A stretch of 64,000 nt of DNA, from contig OZ020306.1 in the NCBI GenBank assembly GCA_963971305.1, positions 5,324,842-5,388,841 of the forward strand, written 5' to 3'. The notes under the pieces are model-generated. The model was not told the origin of the DNA. It was given only the letters and a program-made list of their open reading frames with translations, and made no database searches. A program made the position numbers and the translations under genes. Below, one piece after another: positions 37,300-50,300 of the stretch. The stretch's first letter is position 1. Each line of letters opens with the position of its first letter. The DNA comes from Arcuatula senhousia (Eukaryota > Mollusca > Bivalvia > Mytilida > Mytilidae).

Positions 37300-37680
37300 G
37301 GGAATTGACAACTTTTCAAAATTTTAAGTGCTCATCCATACAGAAAAGAAGGTCACAGCCAGGATCTGCACCATGCATATTGCTAAACATCCCTAGATGC
37401 ACCTACCATACAACTTTGGTTGATATGGTATTTGTCTGTTAGCAGGAATGGACTTTAACCATTCTTCTGTAAGCTGCCATTCATGCAGAAATTGTAGGTC
37501 ATAGCCAGCATCTGAAGCATGCATTGTCCCTAACATCACTAGGTGCATCTACCATATCAATTTGGTTGATGTTGCACTTGTCGGTAAGAAGGAATTGACT
37601 TTTAACCATTCTTCTGTAAGTGGACATTCATGCGGAAAATGTACCGTAAGTCATAGCCATGTGTAATAGGTCGGTTGACA
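37300..37680. repeat. Two tandem units of about 180 bp
   Basis: Both contain TAACCATTCTTCTGTAAG, TTCATGC, GGTCA(T/C)AGCCAG and TGCATNTACCATA. Unrelated to any gene I can see. Confidence 0.6.
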
Positions 37681-37919
37681 CTAACTATCATACATGCTTG
37701 GCTACATATGGCCAAGTGTTTTTGGAGAAGATTTTAGAAAAGTTTAACAAAAAGCTGTGAAAATGGTCAATTTTTATGATCTAAGGGGTGTAACTCTTAA
37801 AGGAATGGTCCTACAACTTTGAATCTTTTACAAATTTTGTAGATTTTGATGTGCTGAACAATATGCAATTTTAATCTTTCAAATATCTTGTAGTTTTTGG
37901 GCTTAAAAGGTGCAAAATT

Positions 37920-38520
37920 TGGGGAAAAAAAAAAGAAAAAGAGCAAAAACTCCTACAATGATTGTCAGATCTTCTTAAAAAATCTAAAATATATTTCAAG
38001 AAACTAGGCTTTGGCTATTTAATTAATAGTACTGAAAATACCAAATCTGCATTATCATCAATTAAACAAAGACTCTATGACCATATATTACAAACTCAGA
38101 ACAGCAGTATAGCTGAAAGTAAAAATTAAAGCTGTCTTTCTATAAAACTATTTACAGACAAAAAAAGAGACCTTTCTATGTAGATAACTGTAGATTCAGG
38201 TCAGACAGAACAACAATTGTAAATTCAGAATAAGTGCCCACACTCTAGCAATAGAGAGAGGCCGATATCAAAATATTCCCCAAAACAACAGAATATGTCC
38301 AAAATGTGACACCAGTGCAATTGAAGATAAAATGCATTTTTTTGTCTGGCTTATACAACTTTTAGAAAAGAATTAATTATCAAACTCAAATAGAATTTAG
38401 ACTCATTAACTGACTACAAAATACCTTTAATTCTAAATAGCAGTTCTTTAATAGTAAATAAAGCTTTAATTGAATACATGTACATAAACAATTGTCAAGG
38501 AAAAAATTAGGTCATTATGG
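37920..38520 (+). pseudogene. Degenerate LINE 3' end
   Basis: Conceptual translation with frameshifts gives KLGFGYLIN, then HTLAIERGRYQNIPQNNRIC, a CPKC zinc-knuckle-like motif and EDKMHFF. This is the C-terminal end of non-LTR reverse transcriptase ORFs. Stops and frameshifts show it is dead. A second copy of the same region, truncated, is at about 38790-38997. Confidence 0.65.
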
Positions 38521-38789
38521 TCACCCTACATTTGTATGTAATTTGGAAAAAGACTTATATTTATATTCAAATAATGAAAGGCTTTCATGATTAAATATAT
38601 ACATGCAGGAATAATGCATGATCCATTTTGTCGTTTAATTGAGTTGACACCACCCAAGGTTTATTACTGTAATATATAGTCTTTAATTTCATTTGATTTA
38701 AGAATGTATGTACATGTATTAATGTGTTATAACCATTTATTGTAAATGTGTTTTGACAAAAAATAATTCTAATTCTATAAACCTACCAC

Positions 38790-38997
38790 AATCTAACAAA
38801 TGGATTTTCACAATTAAAACTTGGATCAGAGAACTAGGCTTTGGCTACTTGATTGATAAATACCAACAATCTTATGCATCAAACAAAGGCTTAATGACCA
38901 GTCATTACAAAATCAACATAGCACCTTAATTGAAAGTAATAAACTGTCCTTCTATAGAAGCATTCATAAGTCAAATCAAAGGCCTTACGACATAGAT
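38790..38997 (+). pseudogene. Second, truncated copy of the LINE tail region
   Basis: Encodes TWIRELGFGYLID and LIESNKLSFYRSIHK with gaps, parallel to 37980-38170. It stops abruptly where the Penelope-type tail begins at about 38998. Confidence 0.55.
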
Positions 38998-39260
38998 ATC
39001 GGAGGAGAAAAAGGTGATCCAACACGCTGAGACGGTGAATTGGCGGTAGGGGCAATTCTAGGGTGGATATACCTAATGGTATTTAACAGCGTCTTTAAGC
39101 TCCATCTAAATCAATATAAAAATAAAGACACAACACCCAATTTTCACCCGCTGTGATGATCAGCTATTTATTAGGTCGTCATGTTTCGCCCAAAGACAGG
39201 CGTCATCAGGACAGAGTATACAATATTTTATCTTACTGAAGTACATAAAAAGCGGTTCAT
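38998..39260 (-). mobile_element. Penelope-like 3' tail fragment
   Basis: On the minus strand a Penelope-type tail reads CTGATGA (39209-39203), a stem-loop and GAAAC (39187-39183), followed by further tail sequence toward 38998. No coding part remains. See the hammerhead entry. Confidence 0.45.
39183..39209 (-). ncRNA. Hammerhead-like core (candidate, minus strand)
   Basis: CTGATGA, a short hairpin (GCC...GGC) and GAAAC in hammerhead order. The 10.1/11.1 pair would be a C-C mismatch and stems I/III are not evident, so this may be a degenerate ribozyme. Confidence 0.35.
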
Positions 39261-39603
39261 TGGCGGTTAAATAATAGTCACATGATTTTTACAAAGAGAC
39301 CATGGGAATAAATGCTACAGTAAACTACTATGACGCTACTGACGTTACTGTAAACATAAAAAAATAATAATGATAAAATAAAATAAAGTGTTAGTATTTG
39401 TTGTCACAGTTATGGTGGTTCGTGTGGTAAATAATTCCAATGGGCAGGCACAAAACAGTTCCCTACCACTTCTGTCGGCTTCGCTCCTTGACCAACAGAG
39501 TTACTACCTACTTCCGACAGCATAAGGAATAGCTTTTGACCGTAGATTGCCGGGTTCGGGAAGAATTTTTGGTGGTTTGCTTATCACCCGTTGGACAATC
39601 GTG

Positions 39604-40148
39604 TTAAGGTTCATCTGTACCTTTCTTTAAAACATGGCGTTATTTTTAATCTATTTTCAGTATATGCACAGCCGAAACTGCACATTCAATTGAAATATAA
39701 AGTGTAGCTGGACCTAGATATTAAAAATTCTTACCTTTTTTCTATGAATTCTTCCCGAAAAAATCCTTTATTAAAGAGATCTCTTTTTTCTCCGCTTTTA
39801 AAACACTCGATTTAAGGCTAATATCACTTTCACCCTTTCTTGTGGCCTCAAATTACATGCAACTTTCAATAAGGAATTTAACTAAAAGTGTTCACTTCGT
39901 TTCATGTAAGAGGCACAATAGTGATAGTTTGTCGTTTTTTTATATTTAAAATCTGAACAGGAAAAAAAGAGATCTTTATTTTTAAGGAACTTAAAATGAC
40001 AAATTGATAGAAATTGAATCAGAAATTACAATATCTAGGTCCAGCTATGCTTTATCTTATTATTTTATTTGTAGTTTTTGTTCTGTATTTACTAAAAAAT
40101 AGGTAGAAAATTTCGCTATTTTTAACGAAAGGTACAGATGAACCTTAA
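39604..40148. mobile_element. Foldback element, diverged arms of about 120 bp
   Basis: TTAAGGTTCATCTGTACCTT at the left is inverted at the right (ending at 40148). The inner edges AGCTGGACCTAGATATT (about 39709-39725) and its inverse (about 40028-40044) also pair. The arms differ by indels. No ORF. Confidence 0.75.
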
Positions 40149-40354
40149 GAGATTTCTTTAACTTAATTCATTTTATCACATAATCTTATGTCTTTTTTAC
40201 TACATGTAATTAAGTTAAAGACATATGAAAGTTTATGATATTAATTTTATCAGCTAACAAACAGGTTGCTGACTAATTACAGCTAAAGACTGTGGGGACA
40301 GGATATTTATATTTTATGTTGCTGCAGACGGCCTATATCTAGGATAGGATAGGA

Positions 40355-41150
40355 TCATCTGTGGACGCTGGCTCCTAGAACCACTATGTCCACCTCCTCT
40401 TCTAATTGACTATTTATTGTTGTTTCGTCACTTCCAGACTTTTGTCGAGTGCTCTTGTTTAAGTCGATGTCTGCTTCATGGTTGTACTTTATCTCTTGAT
40501 CTTCCCAGTGTTTGTCTAATTTTATTTCAAATTCCTTTACTGTTTTCGCATTAATTACTTCATTAGGCAGGCTGTTCCAGATGTCTACTATTCTTCTTGT
40601 AAAATAATGCTTCCTGATGTCTAATCTACTGCGATGTTTTTTCAGTTTTTTATCGTTTCCCCTCGTTCTGGTGTTCTCATTTAGGTCGAGCAAACCTTCA
40701 GTGACCTGGCTATCATAAATACCTTGCAGTATTTTGAATGATTCGATCATATCCCCTCGAAGGCGTCTGTATTTGAGAGTGGGCATTTTCAGTTTTTTTA
40801 ATCTGTCTGGGTACTCAAGGTGTTTCAGCTCAGGTATCTGCTTTGTCGCTCTTCTCTGTACGTTCTCAATGCTGTCGATGTCTCCGACTTTGTGTGGTGA
40901 CCATACTGGTGCAGCATATTCCAAGTGCGGACGGACAAGAGCTTGAAATAGGTACCTGAATGATGTGTTGTCTAGATCTAATGAGTCCCATAATACTGTT
41001 GGCCTTCAATATTCACTTGTTGTTGGATGTGTTTTGAGAATGATAGATGTTCATCCACTAGTACTCCTATGTCTTTTTCCCCTTCTGACTTTTGTAGTTT
41101 TACCTCATGTCTGTTGTTATTGTATAGATGGTACTCCCTTTCTGATGTTG
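40355..41150 (-). pseudogene. LINE reverse-transcriptase C-terminal fragment
   Basis: The open frame 40924-40355 encodes EYAAPVWSPH, IENVQRRATKQIPELKHLEY, RRLRGDMIESFKIL and WNSLPNEV, the hallmark end of jockey/CR1-like non-LTR reverse transcriptases. Upstream, GVLVDEHLSFSKHI is in another frame, so there is at least one frameshift near 40960-41010. The 5' part is missing or separated by the element at 41151-42536. Confidence 0.85.
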
Positions 41151-42536
41151 GGTCTCGGGACTGTTCGTACCGAAACCCGTTCGTACCTAGGGTCGTTTCG
41201 TACCTAAACTTGTTCGTACCGGGTCGTTTCGTACCGATTTTATAAATAGGTGAGTCGTTTCGTACTGATCTTTCAGAGGAACTGGATAAAGCACTCTACA
41301 ACAAACTGCTGGTTTAAACTGTCTTTAGCTGCCTGTAAAATAAAAGCTTTAATAATCTCATTGTCAAACTTATAAGATGTTCGAGTAATATGGAATAGGC
41401 ATTGCCTAAATGCGAGCATAGCTAAAAGGGACTCATTTTTTTTGTTCTAAATGTCGACATTCAGGGATATCGCTATCATTTAATTTCCAATATTTCCATT
41501 TGCTTATTTTGGGGCGAGATTGTATCGGGCGATCAAGATTCGAGACACGTCAGTTTCGTACGTGCATATAACCAAAACGAGCAGCTTAAGTGTATTTATT
41601 ATTTTAAGAATATTATTTTCTTGTAAAAAACGCAATTTATTATTTTTTTTAAGCATTATTTCTTTTCTTATAAATTATTTTAACATTCACCCCGGACCTG
41701 TAAAAATAATAACCCTTTCCGGACCATAAAAAATCTAAATCAGCATTAGCAAATTTCTCGTGGAAACAAATACCGTAGAGCTCTCCACTCGAGCGGGCAC
41801 GAAGTGCCCGCTTGCGAGCTATGCTCGCTATAAAATACAGTTTCCTTTATTTTTTTAACTTTTTTTTATACTATTTTAACACAAAAATGATTAAGGTCTA
41901 TTGTTTTAATTGCAAAAAATACAACTCAAAATATTAAAAACCAGAACATTAATACTGCCTTAACTTTTTTTTTCTGAACAAAAAATTGCATAAAAATTAA
42001 TTTTTTTAATAATTATGTACCTATTTAAATAGAATAGACTTTAGATTTTTATGGTCAGTGCACCTATTGTCTTTTTTGTTTATTTAACTTAATTGGTTAT
42101 ACAGCTAATTCAATGTGGGCAAACCAGGACTAAACCTTAACAACAATATCAGATACATGATAATTAAGCAGTGTAGCAGGGAAAAAACATTACCAATTTC
42201 TCAATTCATTCTATTAGAGGTCATTAGACATTTTTATTTAGAATGAATATTGTGAAATAAAAAATTAAATAAAAACGTTTAAAAACTAAACCAACACATC
42301 AGGAATATCAGTTAAATGAACACGATTTTTTTATGATTGTGTTCGTGTATTTTAGTGCTTTTTGTCATTTTTTTTATTCAGTTATGCTCAAATTATTCAT
42401 ATATTCCAATTTGAAATCACAATCTTTCTACAAAATGTTCTAACTAAATAAGGTCGAAACGACTCAGTTGTAGGTACGAAACGACCCGGTGCGAAACGAC
42501 CCGGTACGAACGGGAATCGGTACGAAACGACCCGGA
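41151..42536. mobile_element. 1.4 kb element whose inverted ends are made of GGTCGTTTCGTACC repeats; 11 bp target duplication
   Basis: The left end (41151-41275) carries at least four variants of GTTCGTACC / GGTCGTTTCGTACC; the right end (about 42450-42536) carries the same motifs inverted (GGTACGAAACGACCC). It is flanked by TTCTGATGTTG at 41140-41150 and 42537-42547. The AT-rich interior has no ORF of coding character. An 8-11 bp duplication fits Mutator-like elements. It interrupts the LINE relic. Confidence 0.75.
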
Positions 42537-43295
42537 TTCTGATGTTGAGGGTTTATTGGATACACTAACTACCTAGGTATAGTCACGACGTTAAACTCCC
42601 CAGTCAGTCATAATATGCGGCTCATTTTTCTAGCCAATCAAAATTGCAGATCCATTACCCCTTACAATGCAACAGAAGTTCAGTTTACCTAGGCCTAGGC
42701 CTAGGGGAGGGCTTGTCTAGCTTGTCTGGGTCAACCCCAAAACAACAGAGGATCCTAAAGATTTTGACCAATAAACGTTTAATGACCTTACCAATAAGTT
42801 TAATCTGTCTGTAAAAAGCTTGAATATTCTCTGGAAGCTACTATGACTGTTCAATTGGAAAAAAAAAACAAGAAAGTTTTTGCAGCAAGGTGCTCGCAAA
42901 TCAGGAAACGGAAGTGGTTTTTTGTTTTGGAGGGGAGATAATTTGCCAAAAAGATTGAAAAAGAAAACAACAAACTTTACTACCTTTACTACACTCAAAA
43001 CAATAGTAATTAAGACATGTTACATTTGTAACTCAAAGTATAAGAGTTATTTAAGATCATTCAATTTCAAGCCTTGCTCTTAAATTGGCCCAAGATTTCT
43101 GCAAAACTGCACTACTTGCCCAGCTCCTGACCAGCCTGTTTTTAACTGTAAATATTGTCCCTTTGGGTTTTTATCCAGATTGCTCAAGCTGGAGTATAAC
43201 GTTCCATGGGAATAAACGCCATATATGACAGAAGAAGAAGAAGAACAGTTGCAGAGGCACCTTGCTCTAATGACTTTATCTGCCCTATAATCTAA

Positions 43296-43574
43296 GGGAC
43301 CAACCATTTACTTGAAGGGGGGTCTTTGTTTTTATTTTGTTCAGAAATTTTTTTTCTGCAAAGCGCGGAAAATATATATTATTTATTTTTCGAAGGTGTC
43401 ACAACAGAATTTTTTTTTCATTATTATCATTATTTTATATGGCAGAAATCCTTCTTCAGAATATTTTTTTTCTTACCCTCTGCTGCCAAAATATTTTTGT
43501 CATCAACATTTTTTTTAGAATATTTTTTTTGTTAAACCAAAGCCCTCCCCCCTTCAAGTTAAATGGTCGGTCCC
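43296..43574. mobile_element. MITE, about 40 bp inverted repeats, TAA target duplication
   Basis: GGGACCAACCATTTACTTGA at the left is inverted at the right (ending GGTCGGTCCC), each followed inward by a G/C-rich run and CTTTG. TAA flanks both ends (43293-43295, 43575-43577), as in PIF/Harbinger-type MITEs. Confidence 0.7.
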
Positions 43575-44338
43575 TAACAGTCTAATATTCTAAACTATAA
43601 CTAGACACACAAAAAAACCTCTCTCAAGAAGAATTCATGGCCTTAAAAGCTGGTGTAGACATATGGGTTAATTTTGAAAATATCAATTGCATGGGTAGGA
43701 TTATAATTCAGGCCTGTCAAGTCTCATGCAATCGCCGTTAGACTCACACATCTAGTCAGCAATTTGGCGGCAAATTTCTTTGATCTTTTAATTATTTCCT
43801 TTGATCTTTAAATTTTTTGTCTAATCTCATGCAAGCAGCTCATAAAAACTTGACAGCCCCTGGATAATTTTATCAATCTGGACCAAAGGCACTTGTTTTA
43901 TTAAATAGGTACTGGTCACAGAGTAGATCTTGCCATGTTGCCAATTATTTTGCCATATATCCGCTTTATAATTTGATATATTTTTATAAATCACTAAATG
44001 TAAAAACACTCATAAAAATGAATTTTTATATAGATAAACTTTAATAATTTATGACCATTTGTTAACTTTGATGAAAACAAATTTGATATATTGATGTGTT
44101 CCTCTTCAATTTATCTCCAAGTCTCGCCTTGCAAGAAAAGGTGAGATTTCACAAGATTCCATTCTTTCTATCTAGTTCCTTGTTTCTGACTTAAGTTTTC
44201 TTTCTTTATTATTTGGCCCTACATGTATAAAATTGAAAAAAAAATCACCACGAAATTCAGCATATTTTTTAACTTAATTATTCTTGGTGAAAGAAAGTTA
44301 CACTTGCCTAAACGTGAAGAAATGTTCTTGTTTTTTAG

Positions 44339-47300
44339 GTATGAGCACAAAAGTGAAATGGACAGCTATTGTAATGACTTGTGCAAAGAAGGAATTTGGA
44401 GATACATTGAAAAAAGGTAGGTTACAAGTTAAAATATCATTTGCTTTTTTTAACAAGCTAAAAAGAAGCTTGACAGAAAATCTAAAATGCATCAATAGTT
44501 GAAATGACTTTTTAAAAAATCACCTTTTATTCATACACATTGTATAATTATAAGTCACCTTCTTGTTAAAAGGATATAAAAAAATCTAATGGTAATGCTG
44601 CATACATTATATACTGAAAAAAATACTTAATAATTAAGGGAAAATATGTGTTCGTCATGTTCATTGTTAACTACTTTAGATATCACTATTGTCAACACAT
44701 TTAATTAAAAGATGATAGTAAGATGAGGAATAATTGCATGACTAATAATTACAGAAATTTTGAAAACTGATAACAGCCCCTTCATATAGACTTATAGAAG
44801 ATAATGAGATGTGGAATAGGTGCAGCCAACAGAAACAAGCCACGTTGAAAAACAGCTTCAACCAGGCAATGTTTGTCATTTGTAAAGGTCTTGGTGGGAA
44901 GATTAAAAAATAGTTTAACTTTTTTTCTTATAGAACTTGAACTAAGACAAGACAAAGGTCTCATTGACAAGGAAGTGATCGTATTGACAGTAGAGGATCC
45001 CAAGTCTAATGTTGGAAGTGGGGGCGCCACCATCAATGCTCTGCTGACTGTTACTGAATTTATCAGTGCAAAGAGGGGATACTCTGTAAGGTTACTGAAT
45101 TTATCAGTGCAAAGAGGGGATACTCTGTAAGGTTACTGAATTTATCAGTGCAAAGAGGGGATACTCTGTAAGGTTACTGAATTTATCAGTCCAAAGAGGG
45201 GATACTCTGTAAGGTTACTGAATTTATCAGTGCTAAGAGGGGATACTCTGTAAGGTTACTGAATTTATCAGTGCTAAGAGGGGATACTCTGTAAGGTTAC
45301 TGAATTTATCAGTGCAAAGAGGGGATACTCTGTAAGGTTACTGAATTAATCACTGCAAAGAGGGGATACTCTGTAGGGTTACTGAATTTATCAGTGCAAA
45401 GAGGGGATACTCTGTAAGGTTACTGAATTTATCAGTGCTAAGAGGGGATACTCTGTAAGGTTACTGAATTTATCAGTGCAAAGAGGGGATACTCTGTAAG
45501 GTTACTGAATTTATCAGTGCAAAGAGGGGATACTCTGTAAGGTTACTGAATTTATCAGTGCAAAGAGGGGATACTCTGTAAGGTTACTGAATTTATCAGT
45601 GCTAAGAGGGGATACTCTGTAAGGTTACTGAATTTATCAGTGCAAAGGAGGGGTACTCTGTAAGGTTACTGAATTTATCAGTGCAAAGGGGGGATACTCT
45701 GTAAGGTTACTGAATTTATCAGTGCTAAGAGGGGATACTCTGTAAGGTTACTGAATTTATCAATGCAAAGAGGGGATACTCTGTAAGGTTACTGAATTTA
45801 TCAGTGACAAGAGGGGATACTCTGTAAGGTTACTGAATTTATCAGTGACAAGAGGGGATACTCTGTAAGGTTACTGAATTTATCAGTGCAAAGAGGGGAT
45901 ACTCTGTAAGGTTACTGAATTTATCAGTGCAAAGAGGGGATACTCTGTAAGGTTACTGAATTTATCAGTGCAAAGAGGGGATATTCTGTAAGGTTACTGA
46001 ATTTATCAGTGCAAAGAGGGGATACTCTGTAAGGTTACTGAGTTTATCAGTGCTAAGAGGGGATACTCTGTAAGGTTACTGAATTCATCAGTGCAAAGAG
46101 GGGATACTCTGTAAGGTTACTGAATTCATCAGTGCAAAGAGGGGATATTCTGTAAGGTTACTGAATTTATCAGTGCAAAGAGGGGATACTCTGTAAGGTT
46201 ACTGAGTTTATCAGTGCTAAGAGGGGATACTCTGTAAGGTTACTGAATTCATCAGTGCAAAGAGGGGATACTCTGTAAGGATACTGAATTTATCAGTGCA
46301 AAGAGGGGATACTCTGTAAGGTTACTGAATTTATCAGTGCAAAGAGGGGATACTCTGTAAGGTTACTGAATTTATCAATGCAAAGAGGGGATACTCTGTA
46401 AGGTTACTGAATTTATCAGTGACAAGAGGGGATACTCTGTAAGGTTACTGAATTTATCAGTGACAAGAGGGGATACTCTGTAAGGTTACTGAATTTATCA
46501 GTGCAAAGAGGGGATACTCTGTAAGGTTACTGAATTTATCAGTGCAAAGAGGGGATACTCTGTAAGGTTACTGAATTTATCAGTGCAAAGAGGGGATATT
46601 CTGTAAGGTTACTGAATTTATCAGTGCAAAGAGGGGATACTCTGTAAGGTCACTGAATTTATCAGTGCTAAGAGGGGATACTCTGTAAGGTTACTGAATT
46701 CATCAGTGCAAAGAGGGGATACTCTGTAAGGATACTGAATTTATCAGTGCAAAGAGGGGATACTCTGTAAGGTTACTGAATTTATCAGTGCTAAGAGGGG
46801 ATACTCTGTAAGGTTACTGAATTCATCAGTGCAAAGAGGGGATACTCTGTAAGGATACTGAATTTATCAGTGCAAAGAGGGGATACTCTGTAAGGTTACT
46901 GAATTTATCAGTGCAAAGAGGGGATACTCTGTAAGGTTACTGAATTTATCAGTGCAAAGAGGGGATACTCTGTAAGGTTACTGAATTTATCAGTGCAAAG
47001 AGGGGATACTCTGTAAGGTTACTGAATTTATCAGTGCAAAGAGGGGATACTCTGTAAGGTTACTGAATTTATCAGTGCAAAGAGGGGATACTCTGTAAGG
47101 TTACTGAATTTATCAGTGCAAAGAGGGGATACTCTGTAAGGTTACTGAATTTATCAGTGCAAAGAGGGGATACTCTGTAAGGTTACTGAATTTATCAGTG
47201 CAAAGAGGGGATACTCTGTAAGGTTACTGAATTTATCAGTGCAAAGAGGGGATACTCTGTAAGGTTACTGAATTAATCACTGCAAAGAGGGGATACTCTG

Positions 47301-50300
47301 TAAGGTTACTGAATTCATCAATGCAAAGGGGGGGTACTCTGTAAGGTTACTGAATTTATCAATGCAAAGAGGGGATACTCTGTAAGGTTACTGAATTTAT
47401 CAGTGCAAAGAGGGGATACTCTGTAAGGTTACTGAATGTATCAATGCAAAGAGGGGATACTCTGTAAGGTTACTGAATTTATTGATCAGGAACTTTTTAA
47501 GGATACCAAATTTATCAGTACAAAGAATGGATACTCTCTAAGGTTGAAGTATTAGTCTTTTGAAAGAGGGGATATTATAAAAGTTTTGTGATCAACTCAT
47601 TCATATTTGCCTTCTTTAAAATTGTCAGTAAATGGAGCATGGGAATATGTATATGTAATTATACAAATCAAATAAAATTTGCAGTTTTGAAATAATGAAA
47701 TATTGAATATGTGTGCAGCCATATAGCAAGAACTTACATGTAGATAAATTTTATTTGCAAACTTACAAAATGGATAGTATAAAAATAATAATTACTTTCA
47801 TGTACATATAGGACACCCTCTGCTACAGTAGACTGCAGTTACAGAGAAAATAGTTTAACTACAAGCTATATTGGTATGTGACTGGTGTTTTGTAGTAATA
47901 TTTATTAGTAGAATAATGTTTACCCTAATTAGAATCTATTTTGACTTTATTACTCTCTATACTTGTAGGTTATAAACAGTGATGTATTGGAGGATTCATA
48001 TATCCTTATATTACACAGTGTAAGTATATTTATAAGTTTTTATTGTGTGTAATATTGAATAGATAAGTTGACTTGTAGAATTATAGGTTCTTACATGATT
48101 CTTGGAAGACTAGCTGATCTTTCACAAGAGATAGAATTTTATAGTCTTTTTGCATGTGGAGTGCAGTGGAACGAGCCAAAAGACCAGAAAAATTATATCA
48201 CGAGTGAAAGATTGCTGGTTTTCAAAGAACGTGTGTAAGTACCTATTTTTTCTGCAAAACTTAAATTTCTATAGACTGAAACCTTAGGTAGCTTCATTCT
48301 CAAATCCGAAAGTTTTATATAACATTGCATTTCATTGGACAAATTTATCAATCAATATCAGTACCAATGGTTTTTATTGATTAATTGAACAGTGTGAGAT
48401 CCCTGCACAGGCTATCATCTCAACCTGGTCATGTCACACTGAAGAGAGACATTTACAGAAGAAGTTTTACTGTAAGATTTACCACCTCTTACAATAAACA
48501 GAATTGTAAGGCAACTACTTAGTATCTTTGTTCAATTAAGCTTAAGTTTCATTTGTTATTTCTAGGGTAGACTGTATCCTTACGATGCCTGTGGTAGAGC
48601 CTTCATGACATTACCTGTACATTATACAAACCCAGAATATGATGGAGTCATCACCAACATAGATCTCATCATCAAAAATCTAACAGAAAAGGTTTGTAAT
48701 GAAATGGAACTCCATTTATTGCGATGAATATTTTCATAGACCATAAAGACAAAGCATCATTATCTATTTTACATTCATAAAGAATTTCTAGAGTAATCCA
48801 TGTTAAGTGCAACAAGAGCCTAAACATTGAAAAGTCAAAGAACTGAAGCTCAAATTCAGTTCAATAAAAATGATTTTAAAATAAAAAAAATTACAACAAA
48901 GTTCCAGACAATAGATTTTGCTATGTCTGACGGGTGATTTGTCTATTCAAGACATTAATCTTTACAGATAGCAGTAAAGTCAGGACCAGGGTTATGGGTG
49001 TCTAGTACAGATATGATCCTATCAATACCACAGAATTCAGGTGAGTTAGTGGTTTAACCAACTTACATCAGTGAACAAGATGTCATATATGATCTTCTTT
49101 GTACATCATTCTCTGGAATATTATTTTGTTAACAAAGTGTACAAGATTAGGACCAAATGTTATTTTCATTATGTTAGTATTTTATCTCCTCTTTTGTCAA
49201 TTCTCTCTTGGATTTGTTGAAATTGATTAACCTGTTCATAACTTTTGTTACTTTTATTCACTAAATGTTTTGGTCATTTAGATATACCATGGAAGCCATG
49301 TGATGCATGTGCCGTTACAGTGCCCGCTACACCTAAATACTGCAAAGACCATGGTGTATATAAGATTGACTCTCAGGTCTGTTTCTTTTTCATTTTGTAT
49401 TCATAGAAAAAAGAGATGTGGAATAATAGTACGCAACACAACCAACATTAAAGAAACAGCAATTTAAAAAATCACAATGGAAAACAGCCAGCAGTCTTCA
49501 ACATGACCAGAGGTCACTGCTCGCCTTCTTGCATTGGCCCAAGACTAAAAAGATTATTTAAAAGTGTTTGTCTTTTTTCTATTCATTGCCTGAAATATTT
49601 AAACATTTAGATCCATGCATGAAGATTCATATATATGTTTTGAAATATCTAATAATATGATGTCACAAAATAGGACATCTTTTTTGAAATATTGATTTAT
49701 TTATGGGATAACTTAGGTGATATATTGTACCAGAAGGATTTGTCTTATAGTGAATTCATTTATTTAAAGGGTAATGTAGGTGATATATTATACCAGAAGG
49801 ATTTGTCTAGTCTAGAATGTTGTGAAAGACCTGATGGAAAAGTTCCTGTTGTAAGTTTGTTGTTAGAGAGCCATAGAAGTTCCAGTAAGGCATTTAATTG
49901 TCAGGAATCTAAAAACACAAAGACATAATCAGTTGACACCAAAAATAAAACAATAGGGGAAAACACTTTTGAACAGAACACACATAAAACAACTTATATA
50001 AATGTGACCTCATGTCAGTTTGAGAGTAACTTGAATGCTTGATAAAGATGAGCACTTCTTGCTTGTTATATAACCAACAATCAATTTTAGTGTTTGTCAA
50101 ATCTGGTAAAAGGACAATGGTAGTTTTTGTAATAGTTTGCATTTTTTGGTTGGGAAACTTTATAAGGAGATAATAGAATGGCACGCAGCTTGATAAACAA
50201 GGGAAATAGATAACGGATATGATACCATATCCATTATCTATTTCCCTTGTTTATCAAGCTGCGTGCCATTCTATTATCTCTATATATTATACATATACCA

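Noticed and set aside
41520..41729. Small ORF inside the 41151-42536 element as a transposase
   Set aside because: Only 69 codons, low complexity, and no catalytic motif.
48079..48234. Possible extra FCSK exon with acceptor TTGTAG and donor GTAAGT
   Set aside because: In the phase imposed by exons 3 and 4 it meets a stop after 12 codons, and the fucokinase family has no insertion at this point. The open frame is in another phase.
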